Part shown: positions 1 to 5,332 of the stretch, piece by piece | How positions within the stretch are numbered: the first letter of the stretch is position 1 | How the letters are laid out: each line of letters starts with the position of its first letter | Assembly (NCBI GenBank): GCA_964579325.1 | Contig: CAZOHN010000217.1 | Coordinates: 1-5,911 of the forward strand | Length of the DNA stretch: 5,911 nt | Direction: 5' to 3' | Source: CAZOHN01 sp964579325 | GTDB lineage: Bacteria > Pseudomonadota > Alphaproteobacteria > Rhodobacterales > Rhodobacteraceae | Notes under the pieces: model-generated | What the model was told of the DNA's origin: nothing | Database searches by the model: none | What the model saw: the letters and a program-made list of their open reading frames with translations, nothing else | Translations under genes and position numbers: made by a program

Positions 1-785
1 CGGGCGTGCTGCAGGGTGACGTCAAGGACGTGGTCCTGCTCGACGTGACGCCGCTCTCGCTCGGAATCGAGACGTTGGGCGGTGTATTCACCCGGCTGAT
101 CGATCGCAACACCACGATACCCACCAAGAAGGGCCAGATCTTCTCGACCGCCGAGGACAACCAGAACGCAGTGACGATCCGGGTGTTCCAGGGTGAGCGC
201 GAGATGGCGGCCGACAACAAGATCCTGGGCCAGTTCAACCTCGAGAACATCCCGCCCGCGCCGCGCGGGATGCCCCAGATCGAAGTGACCTTCGACATCG
301 ACGCCAACGGCATCGTGTCAGTCAGCGCCAAGGACAAGGGCACCGGGAAGGAGCAGAAGATCACGATTCAGGCCTCGGGTGGCCTGAGCGACGACGAGAT
401 CGAGAAGATGGTGCGCGAGGCCGAGGCGAACGCCGAATCCGACAAGCAGCGCCGTGAACTGGTGGAGGCCAAGAACCAGGCCGAGAGCCTCATCCACTCG
501 ACGAAGAAGTCGATGGAGGAGCATGCCGACAAGGTCGACCCGACCACGATCGAGGCGATCGAACTGGCAATCGGCGCGCTCGAGGACACGATGCAGGGTG
601 AGGATGCGGGCAAGATCCGGTCCGGAATCCAGAACGTGACCGAGGCTGCGATGAAGCTGGGCGAGGCGATCTACAAGGCCAGCCAGGCCGAGACCGAGGG
701 CGGTTCGGAAGATGGTCCGCGCAGCGTCGACGAGGACATCGTGGACGCAGACTTCGAGGACCTCGACGACCGCAAGCGCGGCTGA
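1..785 (+). CDS. dnaK: Chaperone DnaK (Hsp70), C-terminal part; 5' end outside window
   Basis: ATP-dependent cytosolic chaperone that binds exposed hydrophobic peptides and works with DnaJ and GrpE. The reading frame is open from the window edge (first full codon at 3) to TGA at 783-785, so about 380 N-terminal residues, nearly the whole ATPase domain, are missing. The fragment opens with the conserved GDVKDVVLLDVTPLSLGIET stretch, which contains the interdomain linker (VVLLD). The beta-sandwich substrate-binding domain follows, with NTTIPTKK, FSTAEDNQ, AVTIRVFQGER, NKILGQFNL, PAPRGMPQIEVTFDIDANGI and VSAKDKGTGKEQKI. The helical lid then runs from about fragment residue 127 (LSDDEIEKMVREAEANAE). 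The tail is acidic and ends in EDIVDADFEDLDDRKRG, like the EEVD-type tails of bacterial DnaK. From the linker aspartate to the stop there are about 247 residues, essentially the E. coli length, so this end is intact. dnaJ follows directly, the usual arrangement. Identification is certain; the GTG at position 6 is an internal valine, not a start. Confidence 0.98.
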   Translation, partial: GVLQGDVKDVVLLDVTPLSLGIETLGGVFTRLIDRNTTIPTKKGQIFSTAEDNQNAVTIRVFQGEREMAADNKILGQFNLENIPPAPRGMPQIEVTFDIDANGIVSVSAKDKGTGKEQKITIQASGGLSDDEIEKMVREAEANAESDKQRRELVEAKNQAESLIHSTKKSMEEHADKVDPTTIEAIELAIGALEDTMQGEDAGKIRSGIQNVTEAAMKLGEAIYKASQAETEGGSEDGPRSVDEDIVDADFEDLDDRKRG

Positions 786-807
786 GACGAGGCGAACGTC
801 CGATGCG

Positions 808-836
808 AGGCCGGCCTGCGGACTGTGGGCCGGCTT
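808..836 (+). other. Hairpin in the dnaK-dnaJ spacer, possible attenuator
   Basis: GCCGGCC at 810-816 is perfectly complementary to GGCCGGC at 828-834, leaving an 11-base loop. An A-U and a G-U pair extend it to 808/836, and TTTCT follows at 835-839. This resembles a weak intrinsic terminator or a processing stem that could lower dnaJ expression relative to dnaK. The U-tract is short and interrupted, so full termination is unlikely. The right arm is shared with a competing hairpin (830-834 with 840-844). No sigma-32-like promoter was recognised between the two genes, consistent with co-transcription. Function is inferred from base pairing only. Confidence 0.45.
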
Positions 837-858
837 TCTGCCGGAAAGGGCAGTGTGA

Positions 859-2013
859 ATGGCGAAACGTGACTATTATGAGGTTCTCGGCGTCGGCCGC
901 GGTGCCTCGGCGGAAGAGATCAAGAAGGCCTATCGCACCAAGGCCAAGGAACTCCACCCCGACCGCAACAAGGACGATCCCAAGTCCGAGGCCGATTTCA
1001 AGGACGTCAACGAGGCCTACGACGTCCTGAAGGACGAACAGAAGAAGGCCGCCTACGACCGCTTTGGACATGCCGCATTCGAGGGTGGCATGGGGGCCGC
1101 GCGCGGCAACGGCGGGCGCGCCTACCAGGGCGGAGACTTCGCGAGCGCCTTTTCGGATGTGTTCGACGACCTCTTCGGCGACTTCATGCGCAGCGGTGGC
1201 GGCCAGGGCGGCGGTCGCCAGCGCGCGGCGCGCGGGTCGGACTTGCGGTACAACCTGAAGGTCTCGCTGGACGAGGCCTTCCGCGGTGTCCAGAAGACGA
1301 TCCAGGTTCCCACTTCGATCCAGTGCGGGTCGTGTAGCGGAACGGGCGCTGAAGGTGGTGCCGAACCGGTGACCTGCCCGACTTGTTCGGGCATGGGCAA
1401 GGTGCGGGCGCAACAAGGCTTCTTCACGGTCGAGCGGACCTGTCCCACCTGCGGCGGACTCGGCCAGATCATCAAGAACCCCTGCAAGACTTGCCATGGC
1501 GCGGGTCGGGTCGAGCGCGAGCGGGCCCTGTCGGTGAACATCCCTCCCGGGGTCGAGACCGGAACCCGCATCCGTCTGGCGGGCGAGGGCGAGGCAGGTC
1601 TGCGCGGCGGTCCTCCGGGCGACCTCTACATCTTCCTCGAAGTGATCGATCACCCGATCTTCCAGCGCGACGGAGTGACGCTTTATTGCCGCGTTCCGCT
1701 GACGGTCGCGACGGCCGCACTGGGCGGCGAGGTCGAGGTGCCGACGATCGACGGCGGTCGAAGCCGGGTAAAGGTTCCCCCGGGCGCCCAGACGGGCAAG
1801 CAGATGCGCCTCCGCAGCAAGGGCATGCCGGCTCTGCGCGGCGGCCCGGCGGGCGACATGCTGATCGAACTCGTGGTCGAGACACCGGTCAACCTGACCA
1901 TGCGGCAGAAGGAACTGCTGCGCGAGTTCGAGAAGCTGTCCGAGGAGAATAACCCCGAAAGCAACTCGTTCTTCGCCAAGGTGAAACACTTCTGGGACGG
2001 CATGAAGGGCTGA
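859..2013 (+). CDS. dnaJ: Co-chaperone DnaJ (Hsp40, type I)
   Basis: Cytosolic J-protein that delivers unfolded substrates to DnaK and stimulates its ATPase. The 384-residue product has the full type I architecture. The J domain covers about residues 1-70, with the catalytic HPD at 33-35 and YDRFGH closing it. A glycine/phenylalanine-rich region covers about 74-125 and includes DVFDDLFGDF at 100-109. The zinc-binding domain holds four CxxCxGxG repeats starting at C156 (CGSCSGTG), C173 (CPTCSGMG), C195 (CPTCGGLG) and C209 (CKTCHGAG), with all eight cysteines present. The substrate-binding C-terminal domains follow from about 215 (NIPPGVETGTRIRLAGEGEAG, DLYIFLEV) to the end. Length is typical for the family. 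The ATG at 859 is supported by AAAGGG at 845-850, eight bases upstream, and by the standard MAKRDYYEVLGV opening. It lies 73 bp after dnaK on the same strand, so it probably shares the dnaK transcript. No key residue is missing. Confidence 0.98.
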   Translation: MAKRDYYEVLGVGRGASAEEIKKAYRTKAKELHPDRNKDDPKSEADFKDVNEAYDVLKDEQKKAAYDRFGHAAFEGGMGAARGNGGRAYQGGDFASAFSDVFDDLFGDFMRSGGGQGGGRQRAARGSDLRYNLKVSLDEAFRGVQKTIQVPTSIQCGSCSGTGAEGGAEPVTCPTCSGMGKVRAQQGFFTVERTCPTCGGLGQIIKNPCKTCHGAGRVERERALSVNIPPGVETGTRIRLAGEGEAGLRGGPPGDLYIFLEVIDHPIFQRDGVTLYCRVPLTVATAALGGEVEVPTIDGGRSRVKVPPGAQTGKQMRLRSKGMPALRGGPAGDMLIELVVETPVNLTMRQKELLREFEKLSEENNPESNSFFAKVKHFWDGMKG

Positions 2014-2018
2014 CGCAC

Positions 2019-2059
2019 GGCCCGTCTGCCGAAACGCCGCTCGTTCGGCCATCCGGGCC
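2019..2059 (+). terminator. Nested hairpin after dnaJ, candidate terminator or 3'-end stem
   Basis: The outer arms GGCCCG (2019-2024) and CGGGCC (2054-2059) are perfectly complementary. They enclose inner arms GCCGAA (2028-2033) and TTCGGC (2044-2049), also perfectly complementary, around a 10-base loop. The structure begins six bases after the dnaJ stop, where the end of a dnaK-dnaJ message would be expected. It is followed by ATTCC rather than a U-tract, so it is not a classical intrinsic terminator. It could instead protect the 3' end or act with Rho. Confidence 0.45.
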
Positions 2060-2095
2060 ATTCCGTCGGCTATTGTCCCTGAAGCATCGCCAGTT

Positions 2096-2110
2096 CGCGA
2101 ATTCTTCGCG
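2096..2110. repeat. Short inverted repeat in the dnaJ-uppP spacer
   Basis: CGCGAA (2096-2101) and TTCGCG (2105-2110) flank the triplet TTC, giving a perfect 6-bp dyad about 100 bp upstream of the uppP start. It could be a protein-binding site or a small hairpin, or chance in GC-rich DNA. No convincing -35/-10 pair was found beside it. The rest of 2014-2209 shows no gene, and no promoter I can support. Confidence 0.3.
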
Positions 2111-2175
2111 CTCTGGTTACGCAAAGCTTCCGTGACAGGTCCCGTTCCCTCTTGCTTTTCGGGGGGCAATCGTAT

Positions 2176-2202
2176 CCCTCCGGCGCGACGGCACCGGAGA
2201 GG
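2176..2202 (+). promoter_or_regulatory. uppP ribosome binding site inside a hairpin
   Basis: GGAGAGG at 2196-2202 is a strong Shine-Dalgarno sequence, seven bases before the ATG at 2210, and it fixes that start. Upstream, CTCCGG (2178-2183) pairs perfectly with CCGGAG (2194-2199). CC (2176-2177) can add two pairs with GG (2201-2202) across a bulged A2200. Inside the stem, after a C2184/A2193 mismatch, GC (2185-2186) can pair with GC (2191-2192). The fold would cover the whole ribosome binding site. The base pairing is seen directly; any regulatory use is inference. Confidence 0.5.
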
Positions 2203-2209
2203 ACTGCAC

Positions 2210-3016
2210 ATGACCGAAGACACGCTCTTCATTGCCGCTCTCCTCGGGGTTCTGGAAGGGCTGACCGAGTTCATCCCGGTCTCGTCCACGGGGCACCTGC
2301 TGCTTGCCGGGCATTTCCTTGGGTTCGAGAGCGCGGGCCGCACCTTCGAAGTGGTGATCCAGCTTGGTGCTGTGCTGGCGCTTCTCACGGTATATTCCGT
2401 CAAGCTTCTCTCCGTCCTGCGCGCCGCGCCACATGACCCCGAGGCACGGCGGTTCGTCCTGAGCGTCCTGATCGCCTTTCTCCCCGCGGTGGTGATCGGT
2501 GTTCTGGCGCATGACATCATCAAGACTGTCCTGTTCGAGACCCCGGTCCTGATCGCGATCATGCTGATCCTTGGCGGGATCGTGCTGCTTTTCGTCGACC
2601 GGCTGGCACCTGCGCCGCGCCACGAGGACGCGATGCGGTTTCCGATCCCGATGGCGCTGGGGATCGGCTTCATCCAGTGCCTTGCGATGATCCCCGGCGT
2701 GTCGCGCTCCGGGGCGACGATTGTCGGGGCGCTCATGCTCGGGGCCTCCAAGCGCGCGGCGGCGGAATTCAGCTTCTTCCTGTCGATGCCGACGATGGCC
2801 GGAGCCGTGGCCTACGACGTCTACAAGAACCGCGATGTCCTCGACTGGAGCGCCTGGACCGAGATCGCTGTGGGCTTCGCATTGGCCTTCCTCTCGGCGG
2901 TCGTCGTGGTGAAATGGCTCCTCGGATATGTCAGCCGCCATGGATACGCGCTTTTCGGCTGGTGGCGAATCGTCGTCGGAACGGTCGCCTTGATCGCGAT
3001 TTCAACGGGTTTCTGA
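2210..3016 (+). CDS. uppP: Undecaprenyl-diphosphate phosphatase UppP (BacA family)
   Basis: Integral membrane enzyme that dephosphorylates undecaprenyl diphosphate to undecaprenyl phosphate, the lipid carrier for peptidoglycan and other envelope polymers; overproduction in this family confers bacitracin resistance. The 268-residue product carries both family signatures. The first is LEGLTEFIPVSSTGHL, with E16, E20, S26 and H29. The second is PGVSRSGAT at 162-170, with the catalytic-type R166. Hydrophobic stretches suggest about seven or eight membrane segments, for example around 45-63, 82-103, 111-129, 147-160, 217-235 and 250-267. Length matches the usual 265-275. The ATG at 2210 is chosen over the in-frame GTG at 2132 because it has a strong Shine-Dalgarno sequence (2196-2202) and begins with the standard N-terminus; the upstream extension looks non-coding. 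The gene stands 196 bp after dnaJ and 162 bp before gltD, so it is probably its own transcription unit or weakly coupled to dnaJ. Confidence 0.97.
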   Translation: MTEDTLFIAALLGVLEGLTEFIPVSSTGHLLLAGHFLGFESAGRTFEVVIQLGAVLALLTVYSVKLLSVLRAAPHDPEARRFVLSVLIAFLPAVVIGVLAHDIIKTVLFETPVLIAIMLILGGIVLLFVDRLAPAPRHEDAMRFPIPMALGIGFIQCLAMIPGVSRSGATIVGALMLGASKRAAAEFSFFLSMPTMAGAVAYDVYKNRDVLDWSAWTEIAVGFALAFLSAVVVVKWLLGYVSRHGYALFGWWRIVVGTVALIAISTGF

Positions 3017-3018
3017 CA

Positions 3019-3041
3019 TATAGGTCAGCATGAGTTACTCA
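3019..3041. promoter_or_regulatory. Putative regulator-binding dyad, copy 1 (TAGGTCA-N7-TTACT)
   Basis: TATAGGTCA at 3019-3027 is followed after seven bases by TTACTCA at 3035-3041. It begins three bases after the uppP stop. The same TATAGGTCA recurs at 3094, exactly 75 bp downstream and with the same 7-base gap to a second half-site. TCA-N7-TNA has the T-N11-A spacing of LysR-type regulator boxes (T3025 to A3037). The right half is degenerate here. The repeat is seen directly; the operator role and the regulator family are inference. No regulator gene lies in the window. Confidence 0.4.
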
Positions 3042-3045
3042 TAAT

Positions 3046-3061
3046 TGGGGTTTCGGTTGCC
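3046..3061 (+). promoter_or_regulatory. Possible sigma-54 (RpoN) -24/-12 element upstream of gltD
   Basis: TGG at 3046-3048 and TTGC at 3057-3060 give GG and GC dinucleotides twelve bases apart, the defining spacing of sigma-54 promoters (consensus TGGCAC-N5-TTGC). The CAC part of the -24 block is GGT here, so the match is partial. If real, transcription would start near 3072, leaving a leader of about 107 bases before gltD. A nitrogen-assimilation operon is a plausible sigma-54 target, although some Rhodobacterales nitrogen genes use NtrC with the housekeeping sigma factor instead. No NtrC site (TGCACC-N5-GGTGCA type) was seen. Confidence 0.3.
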
Positions 3062-3093
3062 GCGCAGACCGGCCTTCCTCAAAAGAAAGGCAT

Positions 3094-3117
3094 TATAGGT
3101 CACGCATACTGACTTTA
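3094..3117. promoter_or_regulatory. Putative regulator-binding dyad, copy 2 (TAGGTCA-N7-TGACT)
   Basis: TATAGGTCA (3094-3102), seven bases, then TGACTTTA (3110-3117). This copy is more symmetric: GTCA (3099-3102) and TGAC (3110-3113) are exact inverted repeats, and T3100 to A3112 gives T-N11-A. The first halves of the two copies are identical over nine bases and both are followed by GCAT, directly in copy 1 and after one extra C in copy 2. It lies about 62-85 bases upstream of the gltD ATG, overlapping the weak -35-like TGACT. This is a reasonable place for an activator or repressor of the glutamate synthase genes. Confidence 0.42.
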
Positions 3118-3137
3118 TTTTCCTTTGACGATACGCT
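3109..3137 (+). promoter_or_regulatory. Weak housekeeping-type promoter candidate for gltD
   Basis: CTGACT (3109-3114, four of six matches to TTGACA) lies 17 bases before TACGCT (3132-3137, three of six matches to TATAAT), within DNA that is only about 38% GC over 3101-3140. An alternative -35, TTGACG at 3125-3130, lacks a good -10 at normal spacing. A start near 3144 would remove the C-tract needed for the hairpin over the gltD ribosome binding site. The call is weak. Confidence 0.22.
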
Positions 3138-3140
3138 AAT

Positions 3141-3178
3141 CCCCCTACGTCCAGAGCCAGACGTTTGAGGGGGCCTCA
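3141..3178 (+). promoter_or_regulatory. gltD ribosome binding site sequestered by a leader hairpin
   Basis: The gltD Shine-Dalgarno sequence, GAGGGGG at 3167-3173, ends five bases before the ATG. CCCCCT (3141-3146) is perfectly complementary to AGGGGG (3168-3173). Immediately inside, ACGT (3147-3150) can pair with ACGT (3161-3164) across a three-base bulge (3165-3167), leaving a 10-base loop. The ten pairs would bury the ribosome binding site. A second, mutually exclusive stem, TGAGG (3166-3170) with CCTCA (3174-3178) around GGG, also covers it and abuts the start codon. The complementarity is directly visible. Control of gltD translation by this fold is inference, and I do not recognise it as a known riboswitch class. 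Confidence 0.5.
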
Positions 3179-4612
3179 ATGGCGCAGAACCGCATGCTTC
3201 AGTTCGTGACCGTCGCGAAGGAGATGCCCGCGAAGCGTCCGCCCGACCTGCGCGCGCAGGATTTCCATGAAATCTATGCCGAGTATGCTGACCAGAAGGC
3301 GCGTGAGCAGTCCGCACGGTGCAGCCAGTGCGGCGTGCCCTACTGCCAGACCCATTGCCCGCTGCACAACAACATCCCCGATTGGCTCCGGCTGACCGCC
3401 GAGGGGCGGCTTCAGGAAGCCTACGAGGTCAGCCAGGCGACCAACACCTTTCCGGAGATCTGCGGCCGCATCTGCCCGCAGGACCGGCTCTGCGAAGGCA
3501 ACTGCGTCATCGAGAGCTCGGGCCACGGCACCGTGACCATCGGCGCGGTCGAAAAGTACATTACCGACACCGCGTGGGACATGGGCTGGGTCAAGCCCAT
3601 CGTCCCCGCGCGCGAGCGTGTCGAAAGCGTGGGCATCATCGGGGCCGGGCCGGGCGGGCTGGCGGCAGCCGACATGCTGCGCCGGGAAGGCGTGCAGGTC
3701 ACGGTCTACGACCGCTACGACCGCGCCGGGGGGCTGCTGACTTACGGCATTCCGGGCTTCAAGCTGGAAAAGCCCATCGTCATGCAGCGCATCGACCAGC
3801 TCGAGAAGGGCGGAGTGCAGTTCCGCCTGAACTGCGATGTCGGCGTGGACATCAGCTTCGACGCGATCCGGGGCGAGCACGATGCCGTCCTGATCGCCAC
3901 CGGCGTCTACAAGAGCCGCGACCTGAAGGCACCCGGCTCGGGCGCGACGGGGATCGTCCGCGCCATCGACTATCTCACCGCCTCGAACCGCAAGAGCTTC
4001 GGCGACGAGGTGCCGGAGTTCGATTCGGGCGAGCTTGATGCGCAGGGTAGGCGCGTCGTCGTGATCGGCGGCGGCGATACGGCGATGGACTGCGTTCGCA
4101 CTGCGGTGCGGCAGGGCGCGTTGAGCGTCAAGTGCCTCTACCGTCGTGACCGGGCCAACATGCCCGGCTCGCAGCGCGAAGTGCAGAACGCCGAGGAAGA
4201 GGGGGTCGAATTCGTCTGGTTGACGGCACCCAAGGGCTTCACCGGTGAGCCGGTCGAGGGCGTGATCGTCGAGCGGATGCGCCTTGGTGCGCCCGATGCG
4301 ACCGGACGGCAGGCCCCCGAGGTGATCGAAGGCGCGGACTACACCGAACCCGCCGACCTCGTCATCAAGGCACTCGGATTCGAGCCTGAGGACCTGCCGA
4401 CCCTCTGGGGCGTTCCGGGCCTCGACGTGACCCGCTGGGGCACGATCAAGGCGGACTTCCGCAGTCACGCAACGGCCCTCCCTGGCGTCTACGCGGCCGG
4501 CGATATCGTGCGCGGGGCGAGCCTCGTGGTCTGGGCGATCCGCGACGGCCGCGAGGCCGCCGAAGCGATCCTCGACTACCTCGAGCAGCCCGCCCAGGTC
4601 GCGGCAGAGTAG
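3179..4612 (+). CDS. gltD: Glutamate synthase [NADPH] small (beta) subunit GltD
   Basis: FAD-containing cytosolic subunit that oxidises NADPH and passes electrons through iron-sulfur clusters to the large subunit GltB, which makes two glutamates from glutamine and 2-oxoglutarate. The 477-residue product has the expected order. Two N-terminal cysteine groups come first: C48, C51, C56, C60 and C95, C99, C105, C109. The FAD-binding Rossmann motif VGIIGAGPGG is at 151-160, followed by GGLLTYGIPGFKL. The NADPH-binding VVVIGGGDTAMD is at about 293-304. The FAD-contacting VYAAGD is at 437-442, with a C-terminal AIRDGREAAEAI. Length is normal. The ATG at 3179 is supported by GAGGGGG five to twelve bases upstream and by the family-typical N-terminus. 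The closest alternative family is the related GltD-like oxidoreductases, but linkage to gltB settles it. The next gene starts six bases after the TAG stop, indicating an operon. Nothing is truncated. Confidence 0.97.
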   Translation: MAQNRMLQFVTVAKEMPAKRPPDLRAQDFHEIYAEYADQKAREQSARCSQCGVPYCQTHCPLHNNIPDWLRLTAEGRLQEAYEVSQATNTFPEICGRICPQDRLCEGNCVIESSGHGTVTIGAVEKYITDTAWDMGWVKPIVPARERVESVGIIGAGPGGLAAADMLRREGVQVTVYDRYDRAGGLLTYGIPGFKLEKPIVMQRIDQLEKGGVQFRLNCDVGVDISFDAIRGEHDAVLIATGVYKSRDLKAPGSGATGIVRAIDYLTASNRKSFGDEVPEFDSGELDAQGRRVVVIGGGDTAMDCVRTAVRQGALSVKCLYRRDRANMPGSQREVQNAEEEGVEFVWLTAPKGFTGEPVEGVIVERMRLGAPDATGRQAPEVIEGADYTEPADLVIKALGFEPEDLPTLWGVPGLDVTRWGTIKADFRSHATALPGVYAAGDIVRGASLVVWAIRDGREAAEAILDYLEQPAQVAAE

Positions 4613-4618
4613 GCCCGC

Positions 4619-5332
4619 ATGGCTGCCCGCTCCTGCCTCCTCGGTCTCGCGCTCATCGCAGCAGCCCTCCCGGCGTCATCCGGCGAATTCCGCCCGCCTG
4701 AGGGCTGCAATGCTTGGCTGACCGCGCAGTTCCGGGGCTGCCGCGTCTCGAACTACTACCGCTGCAACGCCGATGCGCCGGGTGACCAGTGGCGGGCAGA
4801 CTATACCGCGCAGGGCCTGAACTTCCGAAGCCGGATCGACCACGAGACGCAGTGGGTGGAGGCGCACAACAGTGACGGCTCCGTAGACATCCTCGAAGAG
4901 CCCGCACCCGACCCCGCCAGCTTCACAGAGCTTCTTGCAACGGGCCGCGACACCTACGACTTCTCGACCGTCAACTCCTTCGGCTTCCGCGAGCGGATGC
5001 GCGGCTTCGACCAGCTTTCCGGGGAAACCGTCGTGATCGACGGAATTGCCCTGCAGCGCACCAAGTACGAACTGCGCGTCACGCGCGACGACGGGAGCCT
5101 AGTCTGGCACGCTCGCGGATACGAATTCATCCATCCCGAATGGCGTCTGTTCTTCTCGGGCGCGGGTCAGGTGGACCTCGGCGACGGCTGGCTACCGCAA
5201 GACTTCACGCCCGTAGAGTTCGCGCAGCCCGGTGAGCCGGGCTTCCTCGAGACACTGCCGAAATACGACTGCGACGACCTTACCGCCTCGCTCCGCGAGG
5301 TGCCCCAGCCGGAGAACCGCGATGACCTGTGA
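4619..5332 (+). CDS. Predicted exported four-cysteine protein of unknown function between gltD and gltB
   Basis: I do not recognise a family with a known function. The 237-residue product starts with a signal-peptide-like segment: R4, a hydrophobic core LLGLALIAAALPA at 7-19, and a likely cleavage site around ASS/GEF (21/22). The mature part would therefore be periplasmic or exported, with no further membrane segment. It has four cysteines, C30, C41, C49 and C218, consistent with up to two disulfides. It is rich in aromatic and acidic residues, with an alternating strand-like character (for example 131-190). No lipobox is seen. The start codon lies six bases after the gltD stop and has only a weak AGG-type ribosome binding site at the gltD stop, so translation may be coupled. 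The 3' end overlaps gltB by 11 bp. Codon use looks like that of its neighbours, so recent transfer is not suggested. That it is a real gene is well supported by length, signal peptide and tight packing; its function is unknown. Confidence 0.85.
   Translation: MAARSCLLGLALIAAALPASSGEFRPPEGCNAWLTAQFRGCRVSNYYRCNADAPGDQWRADYTAQGLNFRSRIDHETQWVEAHNSDGSVDILEEPAPDPASFTELLATGRDTYDFSTVNSFGFRERMRGFDQLSGETVVIDGIALQRTKYELRVTRDDGSLVWHARGYEFIHPEWRLFFSGAGQVDLGDGWLPQDFTPVEFAQPGEPGFLETLPKYDCDDLTASLREVPQPENRDDL
5311..5315 (+). promoter_or_regulatory. gltB ribosome binding site within the upstream gene
   Basis: GGAGA, seven bases before the ATG at 5322, lies inside the coding sequence of the small exported protein and decides the gltB start over the in-frame ATG at 5373. 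CTCCG (5291-5295) can pair with CGGAG (5310-5314). It competes with a tighter local stem, CCTCG (5286-5290) with CGAGG (5296-5300). Ribosomes finishing the upstream gene at 5332 would clear these folds, which favours coupled translation. Confidence 0.55.

Noticed and set aside
2132..2209. GTG start giving a 26-residue N-terminal extension of UppP
   Set aside because: The extension is not hydrophobic or family-like, and the ATG at 2210 has a strong ribosome binding site and the usual N-terminus.
490..2751. Very long open frame (753 codons) on the minus strand across dnaK, dnaJ and uppP
   Set aside because: It runs antisense to three well-identified genes, its translation is low-complexity and rich in Arg, Ala, Ser and Pro, and it matches no family I recognise. 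GC-rich codon bias commonly leaves antisense frames open.
3030..3044. Four-codon reading frame (ATG AGT TAC TCA TAA) as a leader peptide
   Set aside because: Too short, no ribosome binding site, and it reads through the inverted repeat, which better explains the sequence.
3072..3091. GCCTT/AAGGC stem as a uppP terminator
   Set aside because: Only five pairs before a mismatch and no U-tract follows; too weak to call.
3176..4468. 430-codon minus-strand open frame opposite gltD
   Set aside because: It mirrors the gltD frame with no credible ribosome binding site and an Arg/Ala/His/Asp-rich translation lacking domain signatures; shadow of gltD.
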